A DNA stretch of 13,555 nucleotides from NCBI GenBank assembly GCA_947584825.1, contig CANPWR010000030.1, positions 1 to 13,555 of the forward strand. The letters are read 5' to 3'. The translations under genes and the position numbers were made by a program. A model generated the notes under the pieces. It was not told the origin of the DNA. It did no database searches and saw only the letters and a list, made by a program, of their open reading frames with translations. Positions 8,303 to 13,299 of this stretch are shown here, one piece after another. The number at the start of each line of letters is the position of its first letter. Position 1 is the stretch's first letter. Origin of the DNA: an uncultured Clostridia bacterium (lineage in GTDB: Bacteria; Bacillota; Clostridia; Oscillospirales; Ruminococcaceae).

Positions 8303-8388
8303 GTTAGAGACAAGAGCAGGGCTAAGCCTTGAACGCAATCTGCCTTTGGAAAGTTAGTACAATGTATTTACTTTGTACAACGGCAGGC
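8303..8388 (-). repeat. Dispersed intergenic repeat, copy A
   Basis: Read on the minus strand from 8388: GCCTGCCGTTGTACAAAGTA, then AATACATTGTACTAACTTTC, CAAAGGCAGATTGCGTTCAA and a less conserved tail ending near CTCTAAC at 8303. It matches the plus-strand copy at 9979-10066 over about 85 bases, with about 85-90% identity in the first 50 bases and less in the tail. It sits in the queT leader, 20 bases before the start codon. Upstream of both copies are short motifs such as TTAGAGATTAGA and TAGATATTAGACATTAG. Confidence 0.7.
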
Positions 8389-8460
8389 TTGTACCTTGTA
8401 AAATAGATAAAATCTTGCTTCTTGCTGTTAATTGCATCTAATCTCTAACCTCTAAAAAAC

Positions 8461-8488
8461 TAAAAAGGGCGTACCACAAGGATACGCC
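8461..8488 (-). terminator. Intrinsic terminator after fba
   Basis: On the minus strand GGCGTATCC (8488-8480), loop TTGT, GGTACGCC (8475-8468, one T bulge) then CTTTTTAGTTTTTT. A weaker hairpin (GAGTG...CACTC, about 8521-8543) lies between it and the fba stop. The 8284-8563 gap therefore holds this terminator, repeat copy A and the queT leader. Confidence 0.8.
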
Positions 8489-8563
8489 TTAATCTCAATA
8501 TTATCCCTGTTTTTATTAACGAGTGGTAACTAGGCTACACTCGGTATTAATTTAACTTATAAT

Positions 8564-9427
8564 TTACGCTTTGCCTATTGAGCCGAAAAGCTCCATTTTT
8601 TCCTTTACGGTTTCTTTAATAGCTTCAAATCCCGGTGCAAGGAGCTTTCTCGGGTCAAAGCCTTTACCTTGTTTATCCTTGCCTTCTTCTATATACTTTC
8701 TTGTGGCCTCCTGAAAAGCAAGCTGACATTCTGTATTTACATTTATTTTAGCAACTCCCAAAGAAATTGCCTTCTTTATCATATCCTCGGGGATTCCTGT
8801 TCCTCCGTGAAGAACTAAAGGCATATCTCCTACCTTTTCCTTAACAGCAGCAAGAGTTTCAAATGAAAGACCTGCCCAGTTTTCAGGATATTTTCCGTGA
8901 ATGTTACCGATACCTGCGGCAAGCATTGTAACCCCTAAATCAGCTATAGCTTTGCACTCGTCAGGGTCTGCACATTCGCCTGCGCCGATAACGCCGTCTT
9001 CTTCTCCACCTATCGAGCCAACCTCTGCTTCAATTGAAAGACCAAGCTTTTCACACTCGGCAACAAGCTCTTTTGTCTTTTCAATGTTTTCCTCAATAGG
9101 ATAGTGCGAGCCGTCGAACATTACCGAGCTGAAGCCTGCCTCGATACAAGCTTTTGCTCCGTCGTATGAGCCATGGTCAAGGTGAAGCGCAACAGGTACT
9201 GTGATACCAAGCTCTTCTAACATTCCTTTTACCATTCCTACGACCGTCTTATAACCGCACATATATTTTCCTGCACCCTCTGAAACACCCAGTATAACAG
9301 GTGAGTTCTGCTCCTGTGCGGTAAGTAAAATAGCTTTAGTCCATTCAAGATTGTTGATGTTGAACTGACCAACTGCATATTTACCTTCCCTAGCTTTGTT
9401 TAGCATTTCCTTTGCCGAAACTAACAT
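8564..9427 (-). CDS. fba: Class II fructose-1,6-bisphosphate aldolase
   Basis: A 287-residue cytoplasmic enzyme that splits fructose 1,6-bisphosphate into glyceraldehyde 3-phosphate and dihydroxyacetone phosphate. Visible class II features are HLDHG at 82-86 (catalytic Asp84, zinc ligand His85), SIEAEVG with Glu135, GNIHGKYP with zinc ligand His177, LHGGTG with His207, and INVNTE at 228-233. Length and N-terminus (MLVSAKEMLNKAREGKYAVG) match the family. The ATG at 9427 is preceded by GGAGGT at 9442-9437. It has its own promoter and terminator, and the phosphofructokinase gene for the preceding pathway step lies upstream on the same strand, separated by the non-coding locus at 9522-9934. A tagatose-bisphosphate aldolase is the main alternative, judged unlikely beside pfkA. 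Confidence 0.93.
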   Translation of the reverse strand: MLVSAKEMLNKAREGKYAVGQFNINNLEWTKAILLTAQEQNSPVILGVSEGAGKYMCGYKTVVGMVKGMLEELGITVPVALHLDHGSYDGAKACIEAGFSSVMFDGSHYPIEENIEKTKELVAECEKLGLSIEAEVGSIGGEEDGVIGAGECADPDECKAIADLGVTMLAAGIGNIHGKYPENWAGLSFETLAAVKEKVGDMPLVLHGGTGIPEDMIKKAISLGVAKINVNTECQLAFQEATRKYIEEGKDKQGKGFDPRKLLAPGFEAIKETVKEKMELFGSIGKA

Positions 9428-9467
9428 AAATATTGTACCTCCAAATTAAAATTAATATAACAAAGTT

Positions 9468-9496
9468 ATTATACAATATTTTTCTAAAAAATGCAA
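9468..9496 (-). promoter_or_regulatory. Promoter for fba
   Basis: TTGCAT (9496-9491), 17-base spacer, TATAAT (9473-9468) on the minus strand, 40 bases before the fba start. Its -35 is only about 25 bases from the -35 of the divergent plus-strand promoter at 9522. Confidence 0.8.
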
Positions 9497-9521
9497 CTAG
9501 CGTCTCTGCGGGCAACATAAT

Positions 9522-9550
9522 TTGACAAGGTATTCATTTTTATTTATAAT
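9522..9550 (+). promoter_or_regulatory. Perfect consensus promoter for a plus-strand RNA
   Basis: TTGACA (9522-9527), exactly 17 bases, TATAAT (9545-9550). The predicted start is near 9556-9557, where a 16-base inverted repeat begins. No normal protein gene follows, which implies a strongly expressed non-coding or short-ORF transcript. Confidence 0.85.
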
Positions 9551-9556
9551 AAATAC

Positions 9557-9572
9557 GAGAGTACTGTACATG
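9557..9572 (+). repeat. Left arm of 16-bp perfect inverted repeat
   Basis: GAGAGTACTGTACATG at 9557-9572 is the exact reverse complement of 9878-9893. Because convergent promoters flank the two arms, the plus RNA begins at this sequence and the minus RNA carries it a few bases in. No flanking target duplication was seen, so this does not look like a transposon end. Confidence 0.9.
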
Positions 9573-9580
9573 AACGGTAG

Positions 9581-9683
9581 GCGGTTTTCTCCCCGAAATG
9601 GGGGAAATTTGAAAATCTACGATTTTCAAATGCGAGTTTTATGCTTTTCGGACAATGTCCGAAATTTTGCTTCGCAAAACCGC
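9581..9683. repeat. Nested palindromic repeat element (about 103 bases)
   Basis: Bounded by GCGGTTTT (9581-9588) and AAAACCGC (9676-9683). Inside are four hairpins: TTTC-CCCC/GGGG-GAAA (9586-9607), TTTGAAAATC/GATTTTCAAA with a 3-base loop (9608-9630, 10 bp perfect), TTTCGGAC/GTCCGAAA with a 3-base loop (9646-9664), and TTTTGC/GCAAAA (9665-9679). The design resembles REP/BIME-type extragenic palindromes; it appears inserted into the plus transcript between its 5' end and the toxin-like remnant. Only one copy is in the window, so repeat status is inferred. Confidence 0.6.
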
Positions 9684-9695
9684 ACAAAACATCGG

Positions 9696-9771
9696 ATGGC
9701 AATTATAGAATTGTTTTTATATAACCGAGATTATCACTCTAGCTTTTCTTATATTTAATAAGAAAAATTAG
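9696..9771 (+). pseudogene. Broken small hydrophobic toxin-like reading frame
   Basis: From the ATG at 9696 the frame reads MAIIELFLYN before turning polar. One frame over it reads ITEIITLAFLIFNKKN and stops at TAG 9769-9771. Joined by a single frameshift near 9723 the pieces give about 24 residues: a hydrophobic helix with a Lys/Asn tail, the usual form of TxpA/holin-like or Fst-like type I toxins. There is no ribosome binding site before the ATG, where the palindromic repeat ends. Best read as a decayed toxin; chance in AT-rich DNA is possible. Confidence 0.3.
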
Positions 9772-9791
9772 AAGCTTTTTTAATTTTACAT

Positions 9792-9831
9792 AAAAAAGAA
9801 CAACCGCCACTCATCCAAAGTTCGGTTGTTC
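9792..9831 (-). terminator. Strong minus-strand terminator of the antisense RNA
   Basis: On the minus strand GAACAACCG (9831-9823), a 16-base loop, CGGTTGTTC (9806-9798), then TTTTTT (9797-9792). The 9-bp stem has no U-run on the plus side, so it ends the minus transcript from the promoter at 9934-9907 and would also stop any read-through from pfkA. Confidence 0.8.
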
Positions 9832-9877
9832 ATCAACTAAACAAAGGGAGAAACACCGCCAAGGCAATTTAGTTGCC

Positions 9878-9893
9878 CATGTACAGTACTCTC
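9878..9893 (-). repeat. Right arm of 16-bp perfect inverted repeat
   Basis: CATGTACAGTACTCTC on the plus strand, the reverse complement of 9557-9572. On the plus strand it is followed by TTTTTAC, so pairing of the two arms in a read-through plus transcript would form a terminator-like end; on the minus strand it lies about 8-9 bases into the antisense RNA. Confidence 0.9.
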
Positions 9894-9906
9894 TTTTTAC
9901 ATCTAT

Positions 9907-9934
9907 ATTATAACATATATTCTTCATTTGTCAA
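9907..9934 (-). promoter_or_regulatory. Consensus promoter for the minus-strand RNA
   Basis: TTGACA (9934-9929), 16-base spacer, TATAAT (9912-9907) on the minus strand, pointing at the plus-strand promoter at 9522 about 360 bases away. Both hexamers are perfect. Confidence 0.85.
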
Positions 9935-9978
9935 GCGTGCATAGATAAGAATTTCCTGCTTTTAGATATTAGACATTA

Positions 9979-10066
9979 GCCTGCCGTTGCACAGAGTAAA
10001 TACATTTTACAAACTATCCAAAAGCAGCACTGCGTGCAGGGGTGAACCCTCGCCGGCTCGGTGGCT
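9979..10066 (+). repeat. Dispersed intergenic repeat, copy B
   Basis: GCCTGCCGTTGCACAGAGTA then AATACATTTTACAAACTATC, CAAAAGCAGCACTGCGTGCA and a GC-richer tail (GTGAACCCTCGCCGGCTCGG) up to GGCTAG. It is homologous to copy A (8388-8303, minus) in inverted orientation. The last bases overlap the pfkA stop codon (10067-10065). The interval 9935-10064 downstream of pfkA holds this repeat and no other clear terminator. Confidence 0.7.
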
Positions 10067-11147
10067 AGTTACCAAAGCTGATGCCTATATCCCTTGCTGT
10101 CTTTATAAGCTGGTCGTCAACAGGGACAAACTTTGTTTTTCCTGCAACATCTTCGAGCTTGTTTTCGGTAACTATGTTGTTCTTCATTGCAACGGCATAA
10201 CCGTACTTATCCTGCTCAATTAAATTTGCAGCGTGACAGCCGAACTTTGTTGCCAAAACCCTGTCGTAAGCCGACGGACTTCCGCCTCTCAGCATATGTC
10301 CCGGAACGCATACCCTTGTTTCAAAGCCTGTGTTCTGCTCAATCGCTTTGGCAATTCTGTTTGTAGCAGTCGTTTCTCCTGCCTCTGCTCTTCTTCTTGC
10401 ACGTTCTTTTTTCTTTAGTTTTGCCTCGTCTTCGTCGTAAGCTCCCTCTGCAACGGCTAATATTGAAAAAGCGCTTCCTCTGTTCGCACGCTTTTCAACA
10501 GCTTTGCAGATTTTCTTTATATTGAATGGTATCTCAGGAATCACTATTATGTCTGCGCCTCCTGCTATTCCCGAATACAGCGTGAGCCAGCCTGCTTTGT
10601 TTCCCATAATTTCAACAACCAAAGTTCTTCCGTGAGAGTTCGCCGTAGTGTGAAGTCTGTCAATAACATCGGTGGCAATGTCAACGGCAGAGTGAAAGCC
10701 AAATGTGACGTCTGTTCCCCATATGTCATTGTCTATGGTTTTTGGAAGTCCTATAACATTTAATCCCTCGCTTGAGAGAAGATTTGCCGTCTTGTGAGTG
10801 CCGTTTCCGCCAAGCGTTAGAAGACAGTCGAGCTTTTGCTTTTTGTAGGTCTGCTTCATTGCTTTTACTTTGTTTACATTATCCTCCTCGATGACCTGCA
10901 TCATTTTGTAAGGCGTTCTTTTTGTACCGAAAATGGTTCCACCCTGAGTGAGAATACCCGAAAAATCAGACGGCGACATCAGCTTGCACTGGTTATTGAT
11001 AAGTCCTGAGTACCCGTCTTGAATGCCGATAATTTCAACTCCATCAATGCCGAATTTCTGATAACAAGCCTTAGCAACACCTCTGATGGTCGCATTAAGT
11101 CCCGGACAATCACCTCCGCTTGTTAAAATACCAATCCTTCTAGCCAT
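10065..11147 (-). CDS. pfkA: 6-phosphofructokinase, PfkA family (Gly/Lys subgroup)
   Basis: A 360-residue cytoplasmic enzyme phosphorylating fructose 6-phosphate to fructose 1,6-bisphosphate, the substrate of the aldolase encoded downstream. Motifs are GGDCPGLNA at 11-19, GGNGTHKTA at 113-121, PKTIDNDIWGTD at 135-146 with catalytic Asp139, the MGNKAGWL segment, and GGSPSAYDR near the C-terminus. The position deciding phosphoryl donor (E. coli Gly104) is Gly116, as in ATP enzymes, but the second (E. coli Gly124) is Lys136, as in pyrophosphate enzymes, and the Mg-binding Asp103 is Asn115. This mix occurs in a Clostridia-type subgroup; ATP is the likelier donor but not proven. A highly charged insert (KLKKKERARRRAEAGE) sits near residue 245-262. 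ATG at 11147 has AGGTGA upstream. Confidence 0.92.
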   Translation of the reverse strand: MARRIGILTSGGDCPGLNATIRGVAKACYQKFGIDGVEIIGIQDGYSGLINNQCKLMSPSDFSGILTQGGTIFGTKRTPYKMMQVIEEDNVNKVKAMKQTYKKQKLDCLLTLGGNGTHKTANLLSSEGLNVIGLPKTIDNDIWGTDVTFGFHSAVDIATDVIDRLHTTANSHGRTLVVEIMGNKAGWLTLYSGIAGGADIIVIPEIPFNIKKICKAVEKRANRGSAFSILAVAEGAYDEDEAKLKKKERARRRAEAGETTATNRIAKAIEQNTGFETRVCVPGHMLRGGSPSAYDRVLATKFGCHAANLIEQDKYGYAVAMKNNIVTENKLEDVAGKTKFVPVDDQLIKTARDIGISFGN

Positions 11148-11179
11148 AATACTTCACCTTTTTAAGAATACTTTTGTTA

Positions 11180-11208
11180 ATTATAGCATAAAAGATTCTC
11201 AAAGACAA
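11180..11208 (-). promoter_or_regulatory. Promoter for pfkA
   Basis: TTGTCT (11208-11203), 17-base spacer, TATAAT (11185-11180) with TGC in front (extended -10), on the minus strand, 32 bases before the pfkA ATG. Confidence 0.75.
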
Positions 11209-11282
11209 GAATAATACAAATAATTACACAAACATTCTAATATGTATAGTATTATAGCTTTTATTTTAAGGGAGTGACTAAG

Positions 11283-12146
11283 TTGTTCAAAGTTATTTCT
11301 GCTAAAAAAATAATGAAATTGTTTTCATTGATTTTATCGGGAGCAGTGTTAGTTTCTGTCTTGGTTTATGCCGGCTCTGCTTTTGCAGAAAGTATAAGAG
11401 GGATAAAGCTGCCTATTATAATGTACCATTCAATTTTAAAAGACGAAAGCAAGCAGGGGGATTATGTTCTTTCACCTCTGGAGCTTGAAAGCGATATGCT
11501 TTACTTAAAAGAACACGGCTACACACCGATACTGTGTCAGGACCTTATTTCTTATGTATATTCAGATAAAAAACTTCCAGAAAAGCCGGTGATTTTAAGC
11601 TTTGATGATGGGTGTTATAACAATATGTATTACGTTCTTCCGCTTCTGTCGAAGTATAATATGAAAGCTGTTTTTGCAGTTGTGGGAGCATTCTGTGACA
11701 AGGCAACAGCGGAAAACGATCCGAATCCGAATTACTCATATATGTCTTGGAAAGACTGCAAGGACGCCTACACCAGCGGGCGGGTGGAGATTGCCTGTCA
11801 CTCGGATAATTTTCACACTATAGCTAAAAGGGTTGGTTCTAAGAGAATGGGTAATGAAAGCTATGACGATTACCGTTCGGCTTTTATGTCAGACACACTC
11901 AGCTTTATGGATAAGATAAAATCCAACTGCGAAATAGTTCCTAATACATACGTTTACCCGTACGGTGCAATAACTGACGACAGCACTCAGTTTGTTAAAG
12001 CCTGCGGATTTAAGGTCAGCTTTGGGGTTGAGGAAAAGATGAACTATATATCAAAAGACGAGGACTGTCTTTATCGTCTTAATAGATACAACCGAGCCAG
12101 CGGAATATCAACTGAGGATTTTATGAAAAAAGTGCTTGATGAATAA
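11283..12146 (+). CDS. Secreted polysaccharide deacetylase (NodB domain)
   Basis: A 287-residue exported enzyme of carbohydrate esterase family 4, likely removing acetyl groups from peptidoglycan or another amino-sugar polymer at the cell surface. Residues 1-36 form a signal or anchor sequence (KKIMKLF, hydrophobic core, GSAFA then ES). The deacetylase core opens with IMYHS (46-50); motif 1 is SFDDG (106-110, catalytic base and metal Asp), motif 2 is HSDNFH (173-178, metal His pair), motif 3 YPYG (225-228), with a late CGFKVSFGV. I use the TTG at 11283, since GGGAG (11270-11274) is 8 bases upstream; the GTG at 11274 overlaps that site and the ATG at 11313 has none. No lipobox Cys. Substrate is not determinable. 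Convergent with the small-protein gene at 12240-12449. Confidence 0.88.
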   Translation: MFKVISAKKIMKLFSLILSGAVLVSVLVYAGSAFAESIRGIKLPIIMYHSILKDESKQGDYVLSPLELESDMLYLKEHGYTPILCQDLISYVYSDKKLPEKPVILSFDDGCYNNMYYVLPLLSKYNMKAVFAVVGAFCDKATAENDPNPNYSYMSWKDCKDAYTSGRVEIACHSDNFHTIAKRVGSKRMGNESYDDYRSAFMSDTLSFMDKIKSNCEIVPNTYVYPYGAITDDSTQFVKACGFKVSFGVEEKMNYISKDEDCLYRLNRYNRASGISTEDFMKKVLDE

Positions 12147-12162
12147 TGGTAAAATAAATATG

Positions 12163-12194
12163 GCTGTACATTTTCTTACTTGAAGGTGTACAGC
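12163..12194 (+). terminator. Hairpin between convergent genes, likely bidirectional terminator
   Basis: GCTGTACA (12163-12170) and TGTACAGC (12187-12194), 8 bp perfect with a 16-base loop. The plus side continues TTTAAGTTCTTTC and the minus side ATATTTATTTT, so it can serve both the deacetylase gene and the convergent small gene, though neither U-run is strong. Confidence 0.65.
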
Positions 12195-12239
12195 TTTAAG
12201 TTCTTTCATATTTTATAACCTCTTTAACTCGGCAGTCGA

Positions 12240-12449
12240 TCACAAAATATTTTTCTTTGGTTTCATTGTTTTGAGAAACTTCATCAATGCTTGATGTTCC
12301 ATCTCGTCTGCTTCCTCGTGCATTTTCAAAGTCTGCCTCTGTATTTCTCTTATTTCTTCTTTTGTAAGTTTCCTGGATGTTTTCTGTTCCTCTGATGAAG
12401 ATTGGGTCTTGCCCTCTTTCGACATCGTTTGAGTATTCTGAGTATCCAT
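12240..12449 (-). CDS. Small charged helical protein of unknown function
   Basis: A 69-residue hydrophilic protein: a Ser/Gln/Thr/Lys-rich N-terminal third (MDTQNTQTMSKEGK), then a Glu/Lys-rich stretch from about residue 26 to 65 (KLTKEEIREIQRQTLKMHEE, then ADEMEHQALMKFLKTMKPKK) predicted to be one long amphipathic helix. No signal peptide, membrane segment or Cys. The start is well supported: AAAGGAG lies 9-10 bases before the ATG at 12449, and a good promoter sits further upstream. An overlapping frame (12468-12196) begins inside that ribosome binding site and is judged a shadow. No family recognised. It neighbours the small-RNA array, which starts 150 bases away on the other strand, but no functional link is shown. 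Confidence 0.65.
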   Translation of the reverse strand: MDTQNTQTMSKEGKTQSSSEEQKTSRKLTKEEIREIQRQTLKMHEEADEMEHQALMKFLKTMKPKKNIL

Positions 12450-12515
12450 CTAATAATTCTCCTTTCATTCTAAATATATCGTTAAATACCCTTATATTAA
12501 TACTTTTGTAATACT

Positions 12516-12544
12516 ATTATAAACTCATTCTCCCTTTTTTGCAA
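12516..12544 (-). promoter_or_regulatory. Promoter for the small charged protein
   Basis: TTGCAA (12544-12539), 17-base spacer, TATAAT (12521-12516) on the minus strand. The -35 lies in a GCAAATTTGC palindrome (12541-12550), which could be an operator or chance. Confidence 0.65.
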
Positions 12545-12600
12545 ATTTGCCTTGTACTTATAAGTGTTTTTATCCTTTTCAAAATTTCTTCGTATATATA

Positions 12601-12629
12601 TTGACATATATATCATCTTTTGATATAAT
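12601..12629 (+). promoter_or_regulatory. Promoter of small RNA unit 1
   Basis: TTGACA (12601-12606), 17 bases, TATAAT (12624-12629); TGA before the -10 gives an extended -10. The spacer ends ATCATCTTTTGA as in unit 2. Confidence 0.9.
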
Positions 12630-12635
12630 TTTAAT

Positions 12636-12710
12636 AAGAGAACCGCTCTTATCGAAAGATAAAGGCAATTGGAGCCCAAACTCTTTCGATAAGTATGCAG
12701 TTCTTTTTTT
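12636..12710 (+). ncRNA. Small RNA unit 1 (class A)
   Basis: Predicted 75-base transcript forming one long hairpin. The basal stem is AGAACCGC/GCAGTTCT (one mismatch), the central stem CTTATCGAAAGA (12648-12659)/TCTTTCGATAAG (12682-12693), 12 bp perfect, and the apex holds GGCAATTGGAGCC (12664-12676), itself a 3-bp mini-hairpin displaying AATTGGA. It ends in T7 (12704-12710), so the whole RNA is also its own terminator. No ORF. Confidence 0.8.
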
Positions 12711-12740
12711 ATTTGATGTATACTTATTCGTATATTATTA

Positions 12741-12769
12741 TTGACATCTACATCATCTTTTGATATAAT
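12741..12769 (+). promoter_or_regulatory. Promoter of small RNA unit 2
   Basis: TTGACA (12741-12746), 17 bases, TATAAT (12764-12769), extended -10; nearly the same spacer as unit 1. Confidence 0.9.
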
Positions 12770-12775
12770 ACTATT

Positions 12776-12850
12776 ATAAGAGCTGCCCTTATTGAATGTC
12801 GAAGGCAATTGGAGCCGGGTTTCATTCAATAAGTCTGTAGTTCTTTTTTT
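12776..12850 (+). ncRNA. Small RNA unit 2 (class A)
   Basis: About 75 bases. Basal stem AGAGCTGC/GTAGTTCT pairs through two G-U wobbles, central stem CTTATTGAATG/CATTCAATAAG is 11 bp perfect, apex GGCAATTGGAGCC at 12804-12816, U-run T7 at 12844-12850. The central stem differs from unit 1 on both sides in a compensating way. A separate TTTTTGA/TCAAAAA hairpin (about 12857-12875) follows before unit 3. Confidence 0.8.
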
Positions 12851-12891
12851 ATTTTAATTTTTGAATATCAAAAATATTTTTTCTTTATTTG

Positions 12892-12920
12892 TTGACAATA
12901 TTATCTTTTTGTGATATACT
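12892..12920 (+). promoter_or_regulatory. Promoter of small RNA unit 3
   Basis: TTGACA (12892-12897), 17 bases, TATACT (12915-12920). The spacer AATATTATCTTTTT is shared with unit 5. Confidence 0.88.
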
Positions 12921-12926
12921 GTTATT

Positions 12927-12995
12927 AGAACCAGATTGATTGACTAACGGCAATTGGAGCCTATTAAGTCTCAACCAATCATTGGTTCTTTTTAT
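12927..12995 (+). ncRNA. Small RNA unit 3 (class A)
   Basis: About 68 bases. Basal stem AGAACCA/TGGTTCT, central stem GATTGATTGA/TCAACCAATC with one A-C mismatch (unit 6 has G there and pairs fully), apex GGCAATTGGAGCC at 12949-12961, then TTTTTATTTTTT. Near-duplicate of unit 6. Confidence 0.78.
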
Positions 12996-13009
12996 TTTTT
13001 TCTTATTTG

Positions 13010-13037
13010 TTGACAAAATTATTTTTTATGATATACT
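13010..13037 (+). promoter_or_regulatory. Promoter of small RNA unit 4
   Basis: TTGACA (13010-13015), 16 bases, TATACT (13032-13037). Unit 7 has the same promoter with one extra T in the spacer, restoring 17. Confidence 0.85.
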
Positions 13038-13043
13038 ATTATT

Positions 13044-13112
13044 GGCAGATAAAGTTATTGACTTGAACGCACTTCGGTCCGTTCTCGAAACTTTATCTGC
13101 CATTTTAATTTT
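13044..13112 (+). ncRNA. Small RNA unit 4 (class B)
   Basis: About 68 bases. Basal stem GGCAGATAAAGTT (13044-13056)/AACTTTATCTGCC (13089-13101), 13 bp perfect. The apex is GAACG/CGTTC enclosing AC-TTCG-GT, a C(UUCG)G tetraloop of the extra-stable type. The tail ATTTTAATTTT is a weaker U-run than in class A. It lacks the class A apex. Confidence 0.72.
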
Positions 13113-13135
13113 AAGAATATTTTGTTCTCTTTTAA

Positions 13136-13164
13136 TTGACAATATTATCTTTTTATGATATACT
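13136..13164 (+). promoter_or_regulatory. Promoter of small RNA unit 5
   Basis: TTGACA (13136-13141), 17 bases, TATACT (13159-13164). Confidence 0.88.
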
Positions 13165-13170
13165 GTTATT

Positions 13171-13237
13171 AGCAGATGAAGTTAATGACTTATTGCGATT
13201 TTTTAATCCCAATTCGATAACATCATCTGTCTTTTTA
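13171..13237 (+). ncRNA. Small RNA unit 5 (class B, diverged)
   Basis: About 66 bases. Its 5' half (GCAGATGAAGTTAATGACTT) resembles units 4 and 7. Stem CAGATGA (13173-13179)/TCATCTG (13223-13229) continues with GTTA/TAAC, and the apex is ATTGCGATT/AATCCCAAT closing a T4 loop. Ends CTTTTTAATTTT. The only unit with a unique apex. Confidence 0.68.
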
Positions 13238-13264
13238 ATTTTAGAATATATTATTTCCTTTTTA

Positions 13265-13293
13265 TTGACAATATCGTCGTTGTATGATATATT
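13265..13293 (+). promoter_or_regulatory. Promoter of small RNA unit 6
   Basis: TTGACA (13265-13270), 17 bases, TATATT (13288-13293); spacer (ATATCGTCGTTGTATGA) more diverged than in the other units. Confidence 0.83.
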
Positions 13294-13299
13294 GTTATT

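Larger units (their letters stand above)
9557..9785 (+). ncRNA. Plus-strand transcript of a type I toxin-antitoxin-like locus
   Basis: Predicted from the perfect promoter at 9522-9550. It contains the inverted-repeat arm, a nested palindromic repeat (9581-9683), a broken toxin-like reading frame (9696-9771) and a possible terminator hairpin at 9741-9776 (TTTTCTTAT/ATAAGAAAA inside AGCTT/AAGCT, then TTTTTTAATTTT). Read-through would continue to 9893, where the complementary arm followed by TTTTT could fold back on the 5' end. A 62-codon ORF (9570-9758, MNGRRFSPRN...) spans the repeat but lacks a ribosome binding site and is probably not a protein. End position is uncertain. Confidence 0.5.
9792..9901 (-). 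ncRNA. Antisense RNA-like transcript, about 105-110 bases
   Basis: Starts near 9901 from a consensus promoter and ends at the hairpin plus U6 at 9831-9792. Its folding is compact: a 5' hairpin CAACTAAA (9875-9868)/TTTAGTTG (9841-9834) whose loop carries GGCGGTGTTTCTCCC, then the terminator hairpin. It is convergent with, and would be antisense to the 3' end of, the plus transcript, the usual arrangement in type I toxin-antitoxin loci such as txpA/ratA and par(fst). No protein can be read from it. Confidence 0.6.

Noticed and set aside
8284..8460. preQ1-I riboswitch (AGAGGTTAGAGATTAG resembles its 5' stem)
   Set aside because: The matching CCTC strand and the A-rich tail before the ribosome binding site are absent.
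9522..9758. 78-codon plus-strand frame over the toxin-like locus
   Set aside because: It begins in the -35 box and runs through a palindromic repeat, with no ribosome binding site; the composition looks like translated repeat.
9557..9893. 6S RNA, tmRNA, RNase P or SRP RNA
   Set aside because: None of the conserved motifs I know for these RNAs was seen, and the second, opposing promoter does not fit.
9557..9893. MITE or insertion sequence with 16-bp terminal inverted repeats
   Set aside because: No target-site duplication flanks the arms, and promoters placed just outside each arm fit a convergent RNA pair better.
10065..11147. Pyrophosphate-dependent phosphofructokinase
   Set aside because: The GGDD-type motif is absent (Gly at the donor-deciding position), though Lys136 leaves some doubt.
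12196..12468. Alternative 90-residue minus-strand protein
   Set aside because: Its start lies within the ribosome binding site of the 69-residue frame and has no site of its own.
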